A program made the translations under genes and the position numbers. Below the pieces are notes generated by a model. That model did not search any database. It worked only from the letters and a program-made list of their open reading frames with translations, and was not told where the DNA came from. 64,000 nucleotides of DNA from Dermacentor variabilis (Eukaryota; Arthropoda; Arachnida; Ixodida; Ixodidae), in assembly GCF_050947875.1 (NCBI RefSeq), contig NC_134570.1, forward strand, positions 207,038,250-207,102,249, in the 5' to 3' direction. Shown here in pieces: positions 19,791 through 32,848 of this stretch (positions are counted from its first letter, which is position 1; the number at the start of each line of letters is the position of its first letter).

Positions 19791-21306
19791 GATGGGTACA
19801 GGCGCTCCAGAACCCGACGCCCGGGTAGTGTTTGGGGTGTATCGCCTGAGGAGTTCAACCGGCTGCCGGCTTTACTAGTTTCGACATGCAACTCTCAAGG
19901 GTGAATACGTTCCCTGGCCGTAATGCGGACACGGCTGCGTTAGTCAATAAATATCTGCAAACACGCTCAGCGTCAGTGTTGGACCACGCAACAGCCGTGC
20001 AGAGAAATAGAAAGTTGCCAAGTGAATGCCTGGATGCATTTCTGCAAAGCTATATAATGAGTCAAAGGTCCTTGAAATGCGTCTTCGAAAATGGCAAAAA
20101 GTGAAACTGCTACGAACAGCCCAAACAGCTAGAACTGTATTCTGCAGGAAGACAAGTCGGACTAGCTGGTGTTTGCTTAACGACATATTGTAGTGCAAAG
20201 ACACAATTATAAAGAAGACATGCAAACATACATCACACACCTTTTAACAACGCGTAAGTAATATATCAGTAACAAGTTGTTAGTAGCGCTTGTGACGTGT
20301 GTCTGTGCATCTTCTCTCTCATTGTACCTTCGCGCTACAGTATGTTGTTATGATAGAGCTCCAGTTCAGAGGAGGCATGAAGATATAGACGAAGAAATCC
20401 GAATGGCAAGTTTTGTGGAGGAAGATCATAATTTCGTCTTGCTTCCGAAGAGGCACGGATAAACTGCATATTTGAGACGTGTGAAACACGAATTGTTCTC
20501 CCAAAAATTTGAGTTTTTGCACTGCCATAAAAGAAAACACCACAACATAAAAACCACCAAGACCCACCATCCGCTAATGAACAAATTCGCCCATTAGGCA
20601 ACCCAGGAAACCACCAATTTGGCATCCCAGGAAACCACCGCTAATTTGGCAACAGTGCTGCTCACAAAAGCCTACCCACAAGGCTGGCAAGCAAAGTTCA
20701 GTGATTCCTTTACCATAACTTCCACTGCATTGCCAGACAACCAAAAAAGCCACTCAGTTCTTCATTACGGCAGTAATAAGCAATTCATGGTCTAATACAT
20801 TCTGGACAAATAAGATTACCACTTTTTTAATGGGAAACATTTCCCGATAATCTTTATTTTTGTTAAATAGTAATAGTATTGGCTGCTTCTGAATTGATTA
20901 TAAGTGTGCTTTCGCGTGGCCAATCGAAGCTCAGTTCCGGAGTGAGGAACAAGGTATATGCAAACTGGTAGCGAAGTTTCCATAGAAGCTCACATATCAA
21001 GAAAATGGCGGATCGTTACAACCGCCGCCATCTACATATCGGCAGGACAACTAAGAGCAAGTAAAAATAAAAAGTGACACCACAACCGGAAATGGCTGTG
21101 ACGTCAAAATCTTACGCTGTTTGACGCGTATGTTTAAATTTCTTTAGTGTCCGGCACTTTGACAGGTACGCCCGCAGTTTTTCTTTAGACGCTGAGGCGA
21201 GCTTGCGACTCGCATTAGCTGAAGCGCCAGCGCGTCATTAAACTATAGGGATGGCGTATGTATTAATGCGAACATAAATAGGTTGTTATTTACTAGGTAG
21301 ACTTGA
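19791..21306. other. No recognisable gene
   Basis: Short ORFs only. A local direct repeat of about 13 bp (ccaggaaaccacc) occurs twice near 20605-20640, within a larger imperfect duplication (ttaggcaac.. / tttggcatc.. / tttggcaac). Otherwise nothing was recognised. Confidence 0.4.
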
Positions 21307-22645
21307 TTGTGGCACGAAATATCTTTTGGGGAAATGGACAGAAAAAGGAACTGTTTAATTACACCCTCAAAAACCTATAGAACGAAAGACAACGTCCGCG
21401 CGTGCGCAGAGGGCCAAGGTGTGACAGAGAACATGGTCATGATCGCTTATTTTGAAGAAAGCACATTTGTGCAGAATGCAGTAGGATAAGGCTACTCAAC
21501 AATAGACCATATTGACACTATCAATCAGGTGATAGAGAAATGTGCGGAATATAACCAACCCTCATATATAGCTTTCATTCATTACGAGAAAGCGTTTCAT
21601 TCAGTCGAAACCTCAGCAGTCATGCAGGCATTACGAAATCAGGGTGAAGACGAGCCGTAGGTAAAAATACGGAAAGATATCTGTAGCGGCTCCACAGCCA
21701 CCGTAGTCCTCCATAAAGAAAGCAACAAAATCCCGATAAAGAAAGGCGTCAGGCAGGGAGATACGCTCTCTACAATGCTATTCACAGCGTGTTTACAGGA
21801 GGTATTCACAGACCTGGATTGGGAAGAATTGGGGATAAGTTTAATTGAGAATGCCTTAGTGACTTGCGATTCGCTGATGATATTGCCTGGCTTAGTAACT
21901 CAGGGGACCAATTGCAATGCATGCTCACTAACCTGGAGAGGCAAAGCAGAAGGGTGGGTCTAAAAATTAATCTACAGAAAACTAAAGTAAGTTTAACAGT
22001 CTCGGAAGGGAACAGCAGCTTACGATAGGTAGCGAGGCACTGGAAATTGTAAGGGAACACATCTACTTAGGGCACGTAGTTCCTGCGGATCCGGATCATG
22101 AGACTGACATAATCAGAACAATAACAATGGGCTGGGGTGCGTTTGGCAGGCAATCTCAGATCATGACAAGCAGGTTGCCATTATCCCTCAAAGGAAAAGT
22201 ATATAACAGCTGTGTCTTACCAGTATTGACGTACGGGGCAGAAACCTGGAGGCTTACGAAAAGGGTTCTACTTAAATTGAGGACGACGCAACGAGCAATG
22301 GAAAGAAGAATGATACGTGTAATGTTAAGGGATAAGAAAAGAGCAGATTGGATTAGGGAACAAACGCGAGTTAATGACATCTTAGTTAAAAACAAGAAAA
22401 AGAAATGGGCATGGGCAGGACATGCAATGAGGAGGGAAGATAGCGATGGTCAATAAGGGTTACGAACTGGACTCCAAGGGAAAGGAAGCGTAGCAGGGGA
22501 CGGCAGAAAGTTAAAGGGGCGGATGACATTAAGAAGTTTGCAGGGATAACATCCCACAATTATTACATGACCGAGGTAGTTGGAGAAGTATGGGAGTGCC
22601 TTTGCCATTCAGTGGGCGTAACCAGGCTGATGATGATGACAATAG
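21307..22645 (+). pseudogene. RTE-a: RTE-clade retrotransposon remnant
   Basis: Reverse-transcriptase and C-terminal domains of an RTE-type (BovB-related) element with several stops. Blocks in order: GYSTIDHIDTINQVIEKC (about 21490), YIAFIHYEKAFHSVETSAVM (motif A with Asp changed to His), KIPIKKGVRQGDTLSTMLFTACLQEVF (about 21730-21800), the degraded FADD region (about 21870), ALEIVREHIYLG, an open 109-codon stretch (22127-22456) with GRQSQIM...LPVLTYGAETWRLTKR, RAMERRMIRVMLRDKKRADWI and KKWAWAGHAMRRED, then WTPRERKRSRGRQKVK. It ends in a short TGATGATGATGA tail near 22628-22641. The 5' end (endonuclease) is missing. RTE elements carry no RNase H, which fits. Confidence 0.8.
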
Positions 22646-23260
22646 GATAGATGTATCGCTGACAATTTGTGTCGCTGCTGTGTGTCGCTGGCTGTATCGC
22701 TTTGCATCGCTGACACAAGCTGTTATTGACGGCAACTGCTCCAGCAAGTCTCCAGCAAGGAGAGCCAATCGAATGGAAGTAAAGGACAATGCCACAGAGG
22801 TTTCATAAGCAAATTCCCTCTTATTCGACTAGAACAACGCAACCAATGTAATTGACGAGAGAAAAGGTGTTTGAATGAATGGAAAGTATCGTGGCCAGCA
22901 CGAAGTCGTAATATATAGCAAGATATGAGAAACCTTTTTCCAGAATCATGTACAATGCCGTGGAACACCGCATATCCATATCCAGCAGTTATCAGACAGC
23001 ATTGCCCCATATTATTATTTAGGAAACATTCGGCTTACTAATTTTCCTGCCCATCGGACACTCAAAGCCTGTGTTAGGAGAGTCAAGGAACATGGCGCGG
23101 CGTTTCATCGCGGAGCATTCTGCATTTATCGTCACGACGAGGCACACAGCGTCCGATGTCCCAGCGTTAACTTTCACGATAATATAAAACTTGCCCGATA
23201 ATAAAAAAACCTGAATTCACACCTTTCGCTAATTAATGTCGTGCGTTAGGTCACGCCAGC
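22646..23260. other. No recognisable gene
   Basis: Short frames only; no repeat signature or conserved domain seen between the RTE tail and the MITE. Confidence 0.4.
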
Positions 23261-23520
23261 TACACTCTTATGCAAATATACACTTTTTGGGGTGTATCTC
23301 TGCCACACAACGATAATCGTCATCTGCCTTGCTTACGTTTCCTTTCTTGAAAACGCCGCGCCCGCTACTTTCCTATCGGGAATGCTATGTCATGCTGATA
23401 ACGCGCATGCCGTTCGTTACAGCAAAGTACCGGGCTCGCCGCGTTAAAGAAAGGAAATGTGGACAAGATAGATGACGATTATCATTGTGGCAAAAGGGTG
23501 TAATTTTGCTTAAGAGTGTA
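23261..23520. mobile_element. TA-flanked MITE, about 256 bp
   Basis: TA at 23261-23262 and at 23519-23520 flanks inverted ends CACTCTTATGCAAA / TTTGCTTAAGAGTG. The inversion continues inward for most of the length: 'gataatcgtcatct' on the left against 'agatgacgattatc' on the right, and 'gtttcctttctt' against 'aagaaaggaaat'. It has no coding capacity. TA duplication and ends fit a Tc1/mariner-mobilised non-autonomous element; the inference rests on ends and TSD only. Confidence 0.7.
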
Positions 23521-25300
23521 TGAAGTGAAGCGCAAGCCGCACTTTGAACAAACACGCCAGCAAATAAGAAAACTCGGATGAAACCGCCTCGTTGAAGTGA
23601 GCAATGCCATTCTGCTCGACATAATGGCTGGCTTCCATAGTCTTGCCAAGTCTTGTGCCAGAATCACTGGTTGGTAGCGGTCACAAAAAACAACCTAACA
23701 AATTATGAAATAGGAGGAACTAACAGTTGTTGTTTTAGTAGAGCGAAAATATTCGAAACGGGATATTTACTGGTATGACAGTAGTCTGATTGAAACGTTT
23801 CAGATAGGTTCTCCAGATTGAGTGTTTGTCCCCCTCACGATATCTCGCTTTAATCGTGCACTACTGACTGATATATCTGGCGATAGGTTTTGGCACGCCT
23901 TTCGTTCGAAGCTTCGCGATCTGTTCAGACGGACCTTGTCAGGAAGCCGGATGATAGGCCCGCATAGCGCCCATCCCCCTCGCCCCCTCCTTTCTCTGCC
24001 CCCTGGCGGCCCGAAACGCCATCGTCAGCCAGGCGGCGACGGCGAGTGGCACATGCTCGGCCGCCGACGCAGTCGCTCCGCAGTGACGCTTTGCAAATCG
24101 CTGTGGACTGACCGTGTTGTCCGAGATTATGGCGGGACAGCGGCTGCTCGCGTTTCGCCTCGGCGAGAGGCGCTTCAGTTGGGGGCGCTCTGCGTTTCCG
24201 CCGCGCGAGTGAAATATGCCTGCATTTATCGTCTCAAACTGAGCCGCAAGCGTATGAGTTTGAGTTTATATCTGAAAACGGGCACACAATCCACACAGAT
24301 AGCGACGTCAGCTTTATAACGGGGCCTATTTCACTTAGCTGAAGAGTTAATATGCACATTTTTGCAAGGAGTTATCTCCAATCATAAAATGTTATAGTTT
24401 CTTTATATATCCGGTGACGCTGATGAAGTTATCAATCTATGAAAATACGTATGCTGAATGCCCATTTTTTAGTTGTTTTAGGACAGATAAGCGGAAACAG
24501 AGAGTAAGTTTCATGAACCTTCGATATAGAAGTTGTAAAAACTGATTACTTTGTTTCGGCACGCTCACGACATATGCTACATCACGTTTTTCTACCCAGT
24601 GCTCTATCTTCTTCCGTAAGCAGTAAGCAGCTACTATGTAGTCCATATAATTATTTATCAAATGAAAGCGTGAATTGAATGAATACAGGAAACCGCTAAG
24701 GAGTTATAGCATTCTCAGTAAATTGTTCTTTCGGTTTGGGTACGACATTTCATTTGTCAATTTTCTCACACAGAAGAATTTTACAAGTGTGCGTACTTAA
24801 TCTCGGTTTATTCGGCTGAATCCCCTATTTGGTTGAAAAGACCATCGGTCTCAATTTCGCGCCGCACATAATAATTGATCTGATGTCTCTATCAGGAAAC
24901 GGAGGATCAGCGGCGCCCGTTCAGTCACTGCGACTCCTCGCCGAAACAGGCTGACGACGGCGGAAGGGACCGACCCACGACCTCACGATGAAATGACAAA
25001 AATTCACCGACGATTACGATGCTCCCTAATGCGAAATTGGAGCTCCGCTCTACACGCATTTCTATTTGGCGTGTCAATATTTTGTATTTTGATTATATAG
25101 CTACACGGTTTAAATTAGGAAGAGAACGCTGCAAGTACCGTGGCTGGCGCTGACAATCTGTCTCGTGTGGCACACTGCAAACGGAGCGAACTGTGCCGCC
25201 TCTACCTCGCTAATCGAGTGATCGCGAGAGGCAGCGCGTGGGTGACGCGTGGGCGTGATTCACAACAGCCGCCGCAGACAAACCTCCGCTCATACAGCGC
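23521..25300. other. No recognisable gene; one GC-rich patch
   Basis: A 165-codon open frame at 23822-24319 (plus) lies in a GC-rich patch, but has no recognisable domain and an unnatural-looking composition. 25140-25330 is also GC-rich. No known repeat boundary was located. Confidence 0.35.
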
Positions 25301-25309
25301 TTTGTTTCC

Positions 25310-26170
25310 ATAGAGACCACGCGCGCTACTCTGGCGTCCTTTGTTGTAGTCCGTCAGGGTCTTCTTGGACACTCTTGACTGGGTGGGGCCCTTTGTCCAA
25401 GGCTCCAATCGTCTCAGCTGCTGTGCGTACTCGCTGCACGAGACCAATTTAGTCCTCGCAGCGGTCGCTGGCCAGCAGCGCCACCCATTGCTCCGCACTT
25501 GGATTTATGATTTTGGAAACTGCTGTTATAAGTTGGCATTCCTATGTGGTGTGTTACGAGGTAAGCTTTTGACCGCTCAATCGAGTTTCAAGGCCATCCA
25601 GGCGTTACCGAACTTTAAAAAAGTACGGTTCCGGACTGTAGGCTTTGAGCATGCCAAATTGCTTGCCATATGTTTTACATCCTCCTTCTCTCGTCATCGT
25701 CACCCATCATGCGCCTCTTTCTTCCCTCTTTCTTTCCCTCTTCCCCTTCCCCCAACGCAGAGTAGCTGGCTCGAGGAATATACCTCAGGCCGACCTTTCT
25801 GCATTTCGTACCATTAAACTTCTCTCTCTCTCTCTCTCTTTGACCGCTCCCCGAGCAGTTAGTTGGCTGCGTATCAGGTGGGGTACATCTTATTCAGTAG
25901 GTTTAAGTTGGGGAAAGTCCCGTCTGGAGCTGTCTCCAATTAGTGGCCTCCACCTTGGTGAGTGATTTATGTGGCGGCAGCGTATCGTGTCCTGGTTTCT
26001 CTGTAGCGTGCCAATCAAGCCGGGTATTCATTTGGAACAGACGGTAAAACTTTCCAACGTGGATTTTTCGCGTGCTCGGCTTGTATACCTTCGAGTTACC
26101 CTGTCCGCCTCTTCATTCCCCGCTACTCCTGCATGTCCCGGCACCCAATCATCAAAAAAATTGCAGCGCC
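25310..26170 (-). pseudogene. I-3: C-terminal fragment of an I-superfamily ORF2
   Basis: Minus strand: near 26150-26085 DWVPGHAGVAGNEEADRVTR is the final part of RNase H with its last catalytic Asp. Near 25935 EATNWRQLQTGLSPT, and near 25880-25560 (across a small insertion) a degraded zinc-knuckle segment TNCSGSGQ...ECQL. Near 25495-25380 NPSAEQWVALLASDRCED and QRVRTAAETIGALDKGPHPV form the C-terminal helix block typical of tick I elements. Stops are scattered. A 260-bp copy of the I-7 family splits it at 25579-25838. Confidence 0.65.
25579..25838 (+). mobile_element. 5'-truncated copy of the I-7 family
   Basis: Only the last codons of ORF2 (SFKAIQAL...) and the 3' UTR remain, ending with ATTAAACTT and a (TC)n tract. 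The sequence parallels the 3' end of I-7 at 48885-49135 (minus strand) almost throughout, including 'gagcatgccaaattgcttgc' and 'aggaatatacctcaggccga'. TTTGACCGCTC flanks it at 25568-25578 and 25839-25849, an 11-bp target-site duplication. It sits inside I-3, on the opposite strand. Confidence 0.85.
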
Positions 26171-26589
26171 TGCATGTGCAGTGGTGGGCCTTGCGCCCAA
26201 TATATGGGGCTTTGTATTAGTGCTTCGGCACATTCTATCACAGCTACAACTGTAGGAAGACAACAAGTAATGCAAGAAGCGGCCTACCGCGAGCGTCAGC
26301 GAGAGTGGGCTCGTGAACGGGCTCGTCGTGGTAAGGCATGCCTCACGCGCGCAAATAAATAAATAATAATAATAACATTGAGAGAACCACACAAGAAAGC
26401 GGCCCTAAAGCATGCTCACCACGCGAAGCACGCGAAAGCGAAAATGAAGTGAAAGAATGCTGAAACAAAGTATTTACAACATAGACTGCTTGCAAAGTTT
26501 GAATCGCATGGTGCAAAAGGCGGTGTAACTAACACCGCTTCGCTGTAGGACCATCTGCACGGACTGGAAGGGGCGCTGATTTTTTTAGT
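26171..26589. other. No recognisable gene
   Basis: Left part may be the decayed RNase H start of I-3 on the minus strand. An A-rich AATAAATAAATAATAATAATAA stretch lies near 26350-26374. Nothing else recognised before CR1-b. Confidence 0.35.
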
Positions 26590-26615
26590 TTATTGGCGTA
26601 CATTTCTGTTGTGCA

Positions 26616-27225
26616 ATGTTGAAAGATGCCAAGATCATTGAACATTTGAGGCGGGTTCTCAGGGCAGACCTGAGGACTATGAAAGATAAGTCTAAACAAG
26701 TCACGGAGCTGAAACCACAAATACAGGATGTGCAAACACTGAACCACAATGTTCATGCTGAGAATGTCAGGCTATCGCACCGACTTGAGAAATTGTAACA
26801 ATACCAACTCAAAAATACAATTTAGGTAGAGGGCATGCCACGTTTTTTTTTGCCACACAACAAATCGTTATGATGCAAATTCGCTAGCTGAGTAAGGAAG
26901 TGGTCACAGAGGCCGATTTCCACATCTGTCACCGAGTGTCCACTGCTCGGGGTGATAAAAGAAATATGATCGTCGTGTTTCTCCGCGTAACCAAGAGGAA
27001 TACTTTTCTTAGATATGCAAAGAAAATCAGAATAGATATAAAGGCGCTGGGCCATCTTCAAAGCTTGTGGCAAACGACTTCTTACTGACGCATTAGAAGG
27101 GAAGAAGCAATTGCGATGACGATTCATGTGGACAGCGGGCGGAAAGGTGCTAGTACGCAAGGATGAAAATTCACCAGTTGTTCGAATCGCCAGCGTGGAA
27201 GGTGTAGATAAGATGACAGCGAGTG
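26616..27225 (+). pseudogene. CR1-b ORF1 remnant
   Basis: Begins at MLKDAKIIEHL with a short coiled coil ending ENVRLSHRLEKL and a stop where EQY is expected. Resumes with NTIEVEGMP, loses frame, then reads VVTEADFHICHRVSTARGDKRNMIVVFL and FLRYAKKIRIDIKALG, and in a further frame VANDFLLTH and WTAGGKVLVRKDENSPVVRI. These are the same blocks as in the intact L2-a ORF1 (VHRVP, NIIARF, VNDHL, RKT). It would be an RNA-binding protein if intact. Confidence 0.7.
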
Positions 27226-27364
27226 CGCCATGACATTTTGCAGCGAAGGTATATATGGCTAGAGTTCGATATATTTTTCGTCTTCCAGCGTCAACAACAA
27301 AGAAAGTTCCATGTGGGCAAATCCCGGGATCTGCCCACGATCCCGGGGATGTAGTACAGTTTTC

Positions 27365-27829
27365 TGTACTATAATCCCAACTTGAAATCGAGACGGTCTG
27401 GTGTAAGGTGCACATTAATAAAACAAATGTAATCATTGGTGTGTTTTATCGACCTCCCAGACATGCCTGAAATGAAATAACGATCCTTAACGCGGTCATC
27501 CCAGAGCGCGGTTTTTGCCCTTCAAATTTAATCTGCATGGGGGACTTCAATGTACCTAACGTTTCGTGGGCTTCATTATCAGTAACTGGCGATAACGTCC
27601 CTCTTTCTAGAGAGTTGGTTGAATTTTCACTATCCCTTGGATTAAAACAAATTGTACCTGATCCTACTAGAGAGTCCTCCATACTAGATTTGATTTTCCT
27701 AAATACACCGCTCTTTACAAGTGGCTTTGAGTGTGAGATTACGGACGGTATTTTCGATCACAAAGCTGTTATTGCTACTATTAATCTTTCAGTTTCAAGG
27801 GGCCACTATGAATATACCAGTTTTTAGAA
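27365..27829 (+). pseudogene. CR1-b endonuclease, C-terminal half
   Basis: Frame reads LEIETVWCKVHINKTNVIIGVFYRPPR, a stop, then ICMGDFNVPNVSWASLS (catalytic Asp/Asn box), RELVEFSLSLGLKQIV, SSILDLIFLN and FDHKAVIATINL (Asp-His motif). The N-terminal half with the catalytic Glu is missing. Confidence 0.75.
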
Positions 27830-28022
27830 TTATAATCATGCAGATGATTCGTCCACTTAATGTATACTTGATACATTAAGCATTTCATTCGACAAATTCT
27901 CCCGGTTATGCACTACCAGTGATACCAATGCTATAGTATCCCATTTTGAAAACATTGTTCATACTTGCATAGGGCGCTATGTTCCATTAAAAACAAAAAA
28001 GAAAAATCTTGACCTTCCTTGG

Positions 28023-29165
28023 ATGACAAGGGAAATACTGCATTTGAAGCGTCGAGTAGCCAGAGCACGTCGGAAGCGCCACATGAATGCTGAAACAAAT
28101 GACCATTTCCGCTTTATGAAGGAAGAACTCCGTCAAAAAATTGACGCAGCTAAGAACTTTTATTATCAGTCCACTCTACTTAATTTAATTAAAAATAACC
28201 CACGAAAATTTTGGAGCTCAATTTCGCCAATGAAAAACACCACCCAGACATTTATATTAGATGATTTCGAAATAAGTGATCCTGGACCTATTGCTAAAGC
28301 ATTCAATGAATATTTTCAGTCTGTATTCACACAGGACAATGGCGTAATTTCTCCCTACTCCACGACAACTAACATGTCCTGTGCAATTAACAATGTTACA
28401 ATATGTAAGCAAGGAGTCCTGAACCTTATTATAAATCTTGACACCAAAAAAGGCTGCAGTCCAGCCAATGTCAACAATGTGTTCCTTCATCGCTATGTGC
28501 TTTGGACGTGGCAATACTTCACATTGCTTTTTGAGAAATCAGTATCTACTTGTACAGTTCCTTGTTCATGGAAACGGGCTAGAGTCGTTCCATTGTTCAA
28601 ATCTGGGCAGAAACAATCTCTTCTAAATTAAAGACCCATTTCTTTGACTTCTCATGCATGCCAACTCCTTGAACAGATAATTTATACACACATTATCACT
28701 TTTCTCGAGTCTAATAACATTTTATGCAGCACTCAGCATGGATTTCGTAGTGGTTTTAGCACAGTGACTCAATTAACAGAATTTACACATGACATCAGTT
28801 TTGCTCTTGATTTAAGTCATCAAATAGATGCGCTATTCACTGATTTCTCCAAAGCATTTGATACTGTACCACATGCTAAACTATTACATAAACTAAGTCT
28901 TATCCTTAATAACCCTCGTCTCGTTGACTGGATCCGTAGTTTTCTTTATGACCGTTCACAGTATGTTTGGTTTCATTCATTCAACTCTCCTGACGCATCA
29001 GTATCTTCCGTTGTGCCCCAAGGTTCTATTTTAAGGCCATTGCTTTTTTTGCTTTATATTAACGACATTACAAGCTCTGTTTCAGTAAAAATTTGGCTTT
29101 ACGCTGACGACTGCGTTCTCTACAATGTCATTTCTTCACCTAACGATCATAACACTCTGAATTAA
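28023..29165 (+). pseudogene. CR1-b reverse transcriptase
   Basis: Two open stretches in the same frame (28023-28631 and 28644-29165) are separated by a single in-frame TAA where the Tyr of YRPISLT belongs. Boxes: CSPANVNNVFLHRY (normally GPDxIPN), RARVVPLFKSG, RPISLTSHACQLLEQII, QHGFRSGFSTVTQL, LFTDFSKAFDTVPH (motif A), VPQGSILRPLLFLLYINDI and LYADDCVLYN (motif C, intact). Catalytic residues are all present. The frame is then lost at the A-run near 29220. Confidence 0.85.
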
Positions 29166-30015
29166 TCTTTTATAAGTTTTTGTGAATGGTGCGAACTGTG
29201 GCAAATGAACATTAACTTCAAAAAAAAAAAACAGTCGCCATGTCCTTTCACAAGCATGCTAATTGCTCATATTTCAATTACTCCTATATATCCACTTTTC
29301 TGCAGCGCGCATATGAATATAAGTATTTAGGCCTCCTTTTCACTCCAAGGTTATCCTGGTCAGAACATATTCTAACAACTTGCAACAAAGGACTAAAATA
29401 CTTGGTTACCTAACCCGAACTCTACATGCTGTCCCCAAAGAAACTAAACTCATTACATACAAAGCACTTGTAAGACCTATTCTTGAATATGCGGCTACGA
29501 TATGGAACCCTTACAAAATTTCGGACATCCACACAATTGAATCTGTTCAGAAAAAGGCGGTTCGCTTCATATACCGCCGTTATGACAGAATGTTTTCACC
29601 GTCTTCTCATCTGAATATGCTCGGTTTAACCCCTCTTTCCCACCGTCATCACATTAATTCTCTGAAATTTCTACACTCTCTATTTTACTCTCCACATTAT
29701 GCTACCCCTAACACATATCTGACCCGTGAAAAGCCCCTAATCACGAGAAACAGCAATGACTTAAACTTATCCATCTTTTTGCTCGCACCAACACTTTTAA
29801 ATACAGTTTGTTTTCACGGACAATTGAACTCTGGAATGACCTGCTTGGTTCCATTCGTTGTTTACCACATAGAGAATTTGGGGATGCCATTGAGTGCTCC
29901 CCTTAGTCATGTTACTCACATATGCTTCTTTTGTATGGTGATTTTCTTTCTCACATTTTGTATTCACCCACTCCTGCAAAAGCCCTTCCGGGCTGCAGTA
30001 TTTGTAAATAAATAA
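29166..30015 (+). pseudogene. CR1-b C-terminal domain
   Basis: After the stop at 29163-29165 the frame reads FISFCEWCELWQMNINFK, then shifts. An open stretch from 29380 gives ILGYLTRTLHAVPKETKLITYKALVRPILEYAATIWNPY, ESVQKKAVRFIYRRYDR and the histidine-rich LSHRHHINSLKFLHSLF block. The last 60 codons of this frame are a shifted reading of the normal C terminus and 3' UTR. Confidence 0.75.
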
Positions 30016-30088
30016 ATAAATAAAAATAAATGTGCAATACCGGGGAGACCTGCAGTGGAGGTGCAGCAGGCTTCAAGCACTCTTCCCC

Positions 30089-31319
<1,231 letters not shown>

Positions 31320-31320
31320 C

Positions 31321-31845
31321 TCAAATATTCCACCTAAACGTGCAGAGCATGAATAACAACGCGGACAAGTTAAATTGCTTGTTCGGGTCAATCGCACACA
31401 CTTTTTATGTCTAAGTCTATTCTAAAACACGGCTGACTGTGAATGATAACACCATGTACTAAGAAACTTACACATGCAATAGATTAGAAAGAACTAAGTG
31501 CGGCGGAGGTACTGGGGCCGCCTGTGCTAAGCAATCCCTAGCACATGAAGTCATGTAGGAATTTTCACTTCTAACAAACAATGTAGAATGTATAACGGCA
31601 CCTTTAAAATTGATTACCACTGTGGTTGTGTACTGGCCGCTGTTGGCGAATAAGTTGACCTTTTTCGATTTCTTGGGGCAGCTCCTTAATTTTATTAGCC
31701 GTTCGTCCTCCCCTTTTGTTATAACGGGCGACGTAAATTTAAATATGCTGTCCGATGACAGACAGATTGCTGTTTGAATGAATTCATTCATGTGCACAAA
31801 CGTAATCACTGAAACCAACCATGGCGCAAACAGCTACTTTACCCA
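31321..31845 (+). pseudogene. L2-c endonuclease
   Basis: Reads IFHLNVQSMNNNADKLNCLF (opening LNVRS box), then after stops CGGGTGAACAKQSLAHEVM, ECITAPLKLITTVVVYWPL and PFVITGDVNLNMLSDD (the GDxN catalytic box). It ends near NHGANSYFTQYTR, where the AT-rich sequence begins. Several stops; not functional. Confidence 0.65.
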
Positions 31846-32780
31846 ATATACCAGGTGTCCTTTCTTTTAAATGCATCAAATTTTTAAAATGTGCCTGCGG
31901 CAGATGTGGCAGATAGCACAATTCTCACCCTTGAGCTGAATTATCCGATGAGATTGACATTACTGTAACTAGAAATCAATGCTTAATTGAATAAATACAT
32001 AATTAAGCTAATCAACATTTTCAATGATTAAATTACTAGACGTGTTTCATTTTACAAAGCAAGGTGGTGAGCCCGCAATGCGCATCTACTTAATATGAAT
32101 TTTTAGGACAACACCAGTTTCGAGACACTACTTTTTAAGCGTACGACTAAATGCATTGGCGTTCCGGTTGCTTTTGTGCTTCAATGCATAAAACAGCCTT
32201 TGCTTAAAAATGTGAGTGGAGCAACAGTGCATTTTTACCGCAGATCTCATGGCGCATATGTTAAAACCGGTGCCATCCTTGAAATTCGTTTTAGGTCAAA
32301 CTCACTAGCTACAATTGGTAGCTTGGAATAGCTGCGGTAACGTAATTAATTTACAAAAGTTAGTTACTGTAACTATATTAATTATTCAATTAAACAGTCC
32401 GATTTCTTGTAGAAGCAGTGCCCGCCTCACTGAATAATTTAGCTGAAGTGTTACGACTCTGATACCTGTCAAGGCATTTTGTTTAATTTGAGGCAGCTAA
32501 AGAAAAAAAAAACTTTGTGCAACGATATGCACCCAACCAACTGCGTTGCGGGGATGTTGTGATTGCTGTGGATCCTTATAAGGTCGTTAGGAAATTTTTT
32601 GTTCCCTTGTCTTATCAGCAGACTAGGGATGCGTACACGAAAAACAATTAAAATGGAGGCATGTGAGTAGTTTTCTGATGAAAGGATAATGTTCTAAACC
32701 AACAGTTTTCAACTGCTTTGCGATAACAAAAAAACTATAGAAATAAGGTCACCGTGGAAGTAGGCCACACAAAACTTAAG
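31846..32780. other. AT-rich insertion of unknown type inside L2-c
   Basis: Starts near 'aatataccaggtgtcc', a form reminiscent of tick DNA elements that begin with 'acagggtgtccc'. Matching inverted ends were not found. No coding capacity. Its position between two collinear parts of L2-c suggests an insertion, but decay in place is possible. Confidence 0.35.
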
Positions 32781-32848
32781 TACTATGGCCAGTTATTTGC
32801 TACAACATATATCACCTTAGAACACACAAGTAAGCACAACGACTGAGC

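Larger units (their letters stand above)
26590..30030 (+). mobile_element. CR1-b: near-complete but dead CR1-like element
   Basis: Contains an ORF1 remnant, the second half of the endonuclease, and a nearly complete reverse transcriptase, followed by a 3' end with hairpin AGCCC-TTCC-GGGCT (29981-29994) and (AATA)n. An internal deletion removed the junction between ORF1 and the N-terminal half of the endonuclease (around 27235-27365). No target-site duplication was found, as is usual for CR1. Several stops and one frameshift at an A11-12 run near 29220 inactivate it. Confidence 0.8.

Noticed and set aside
23822..24319. 165-codon ORF in a GC-rich patch
   Set aside because: No recognisable domain; high GC content alone makes stop codons rare. 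Would need a homology search.
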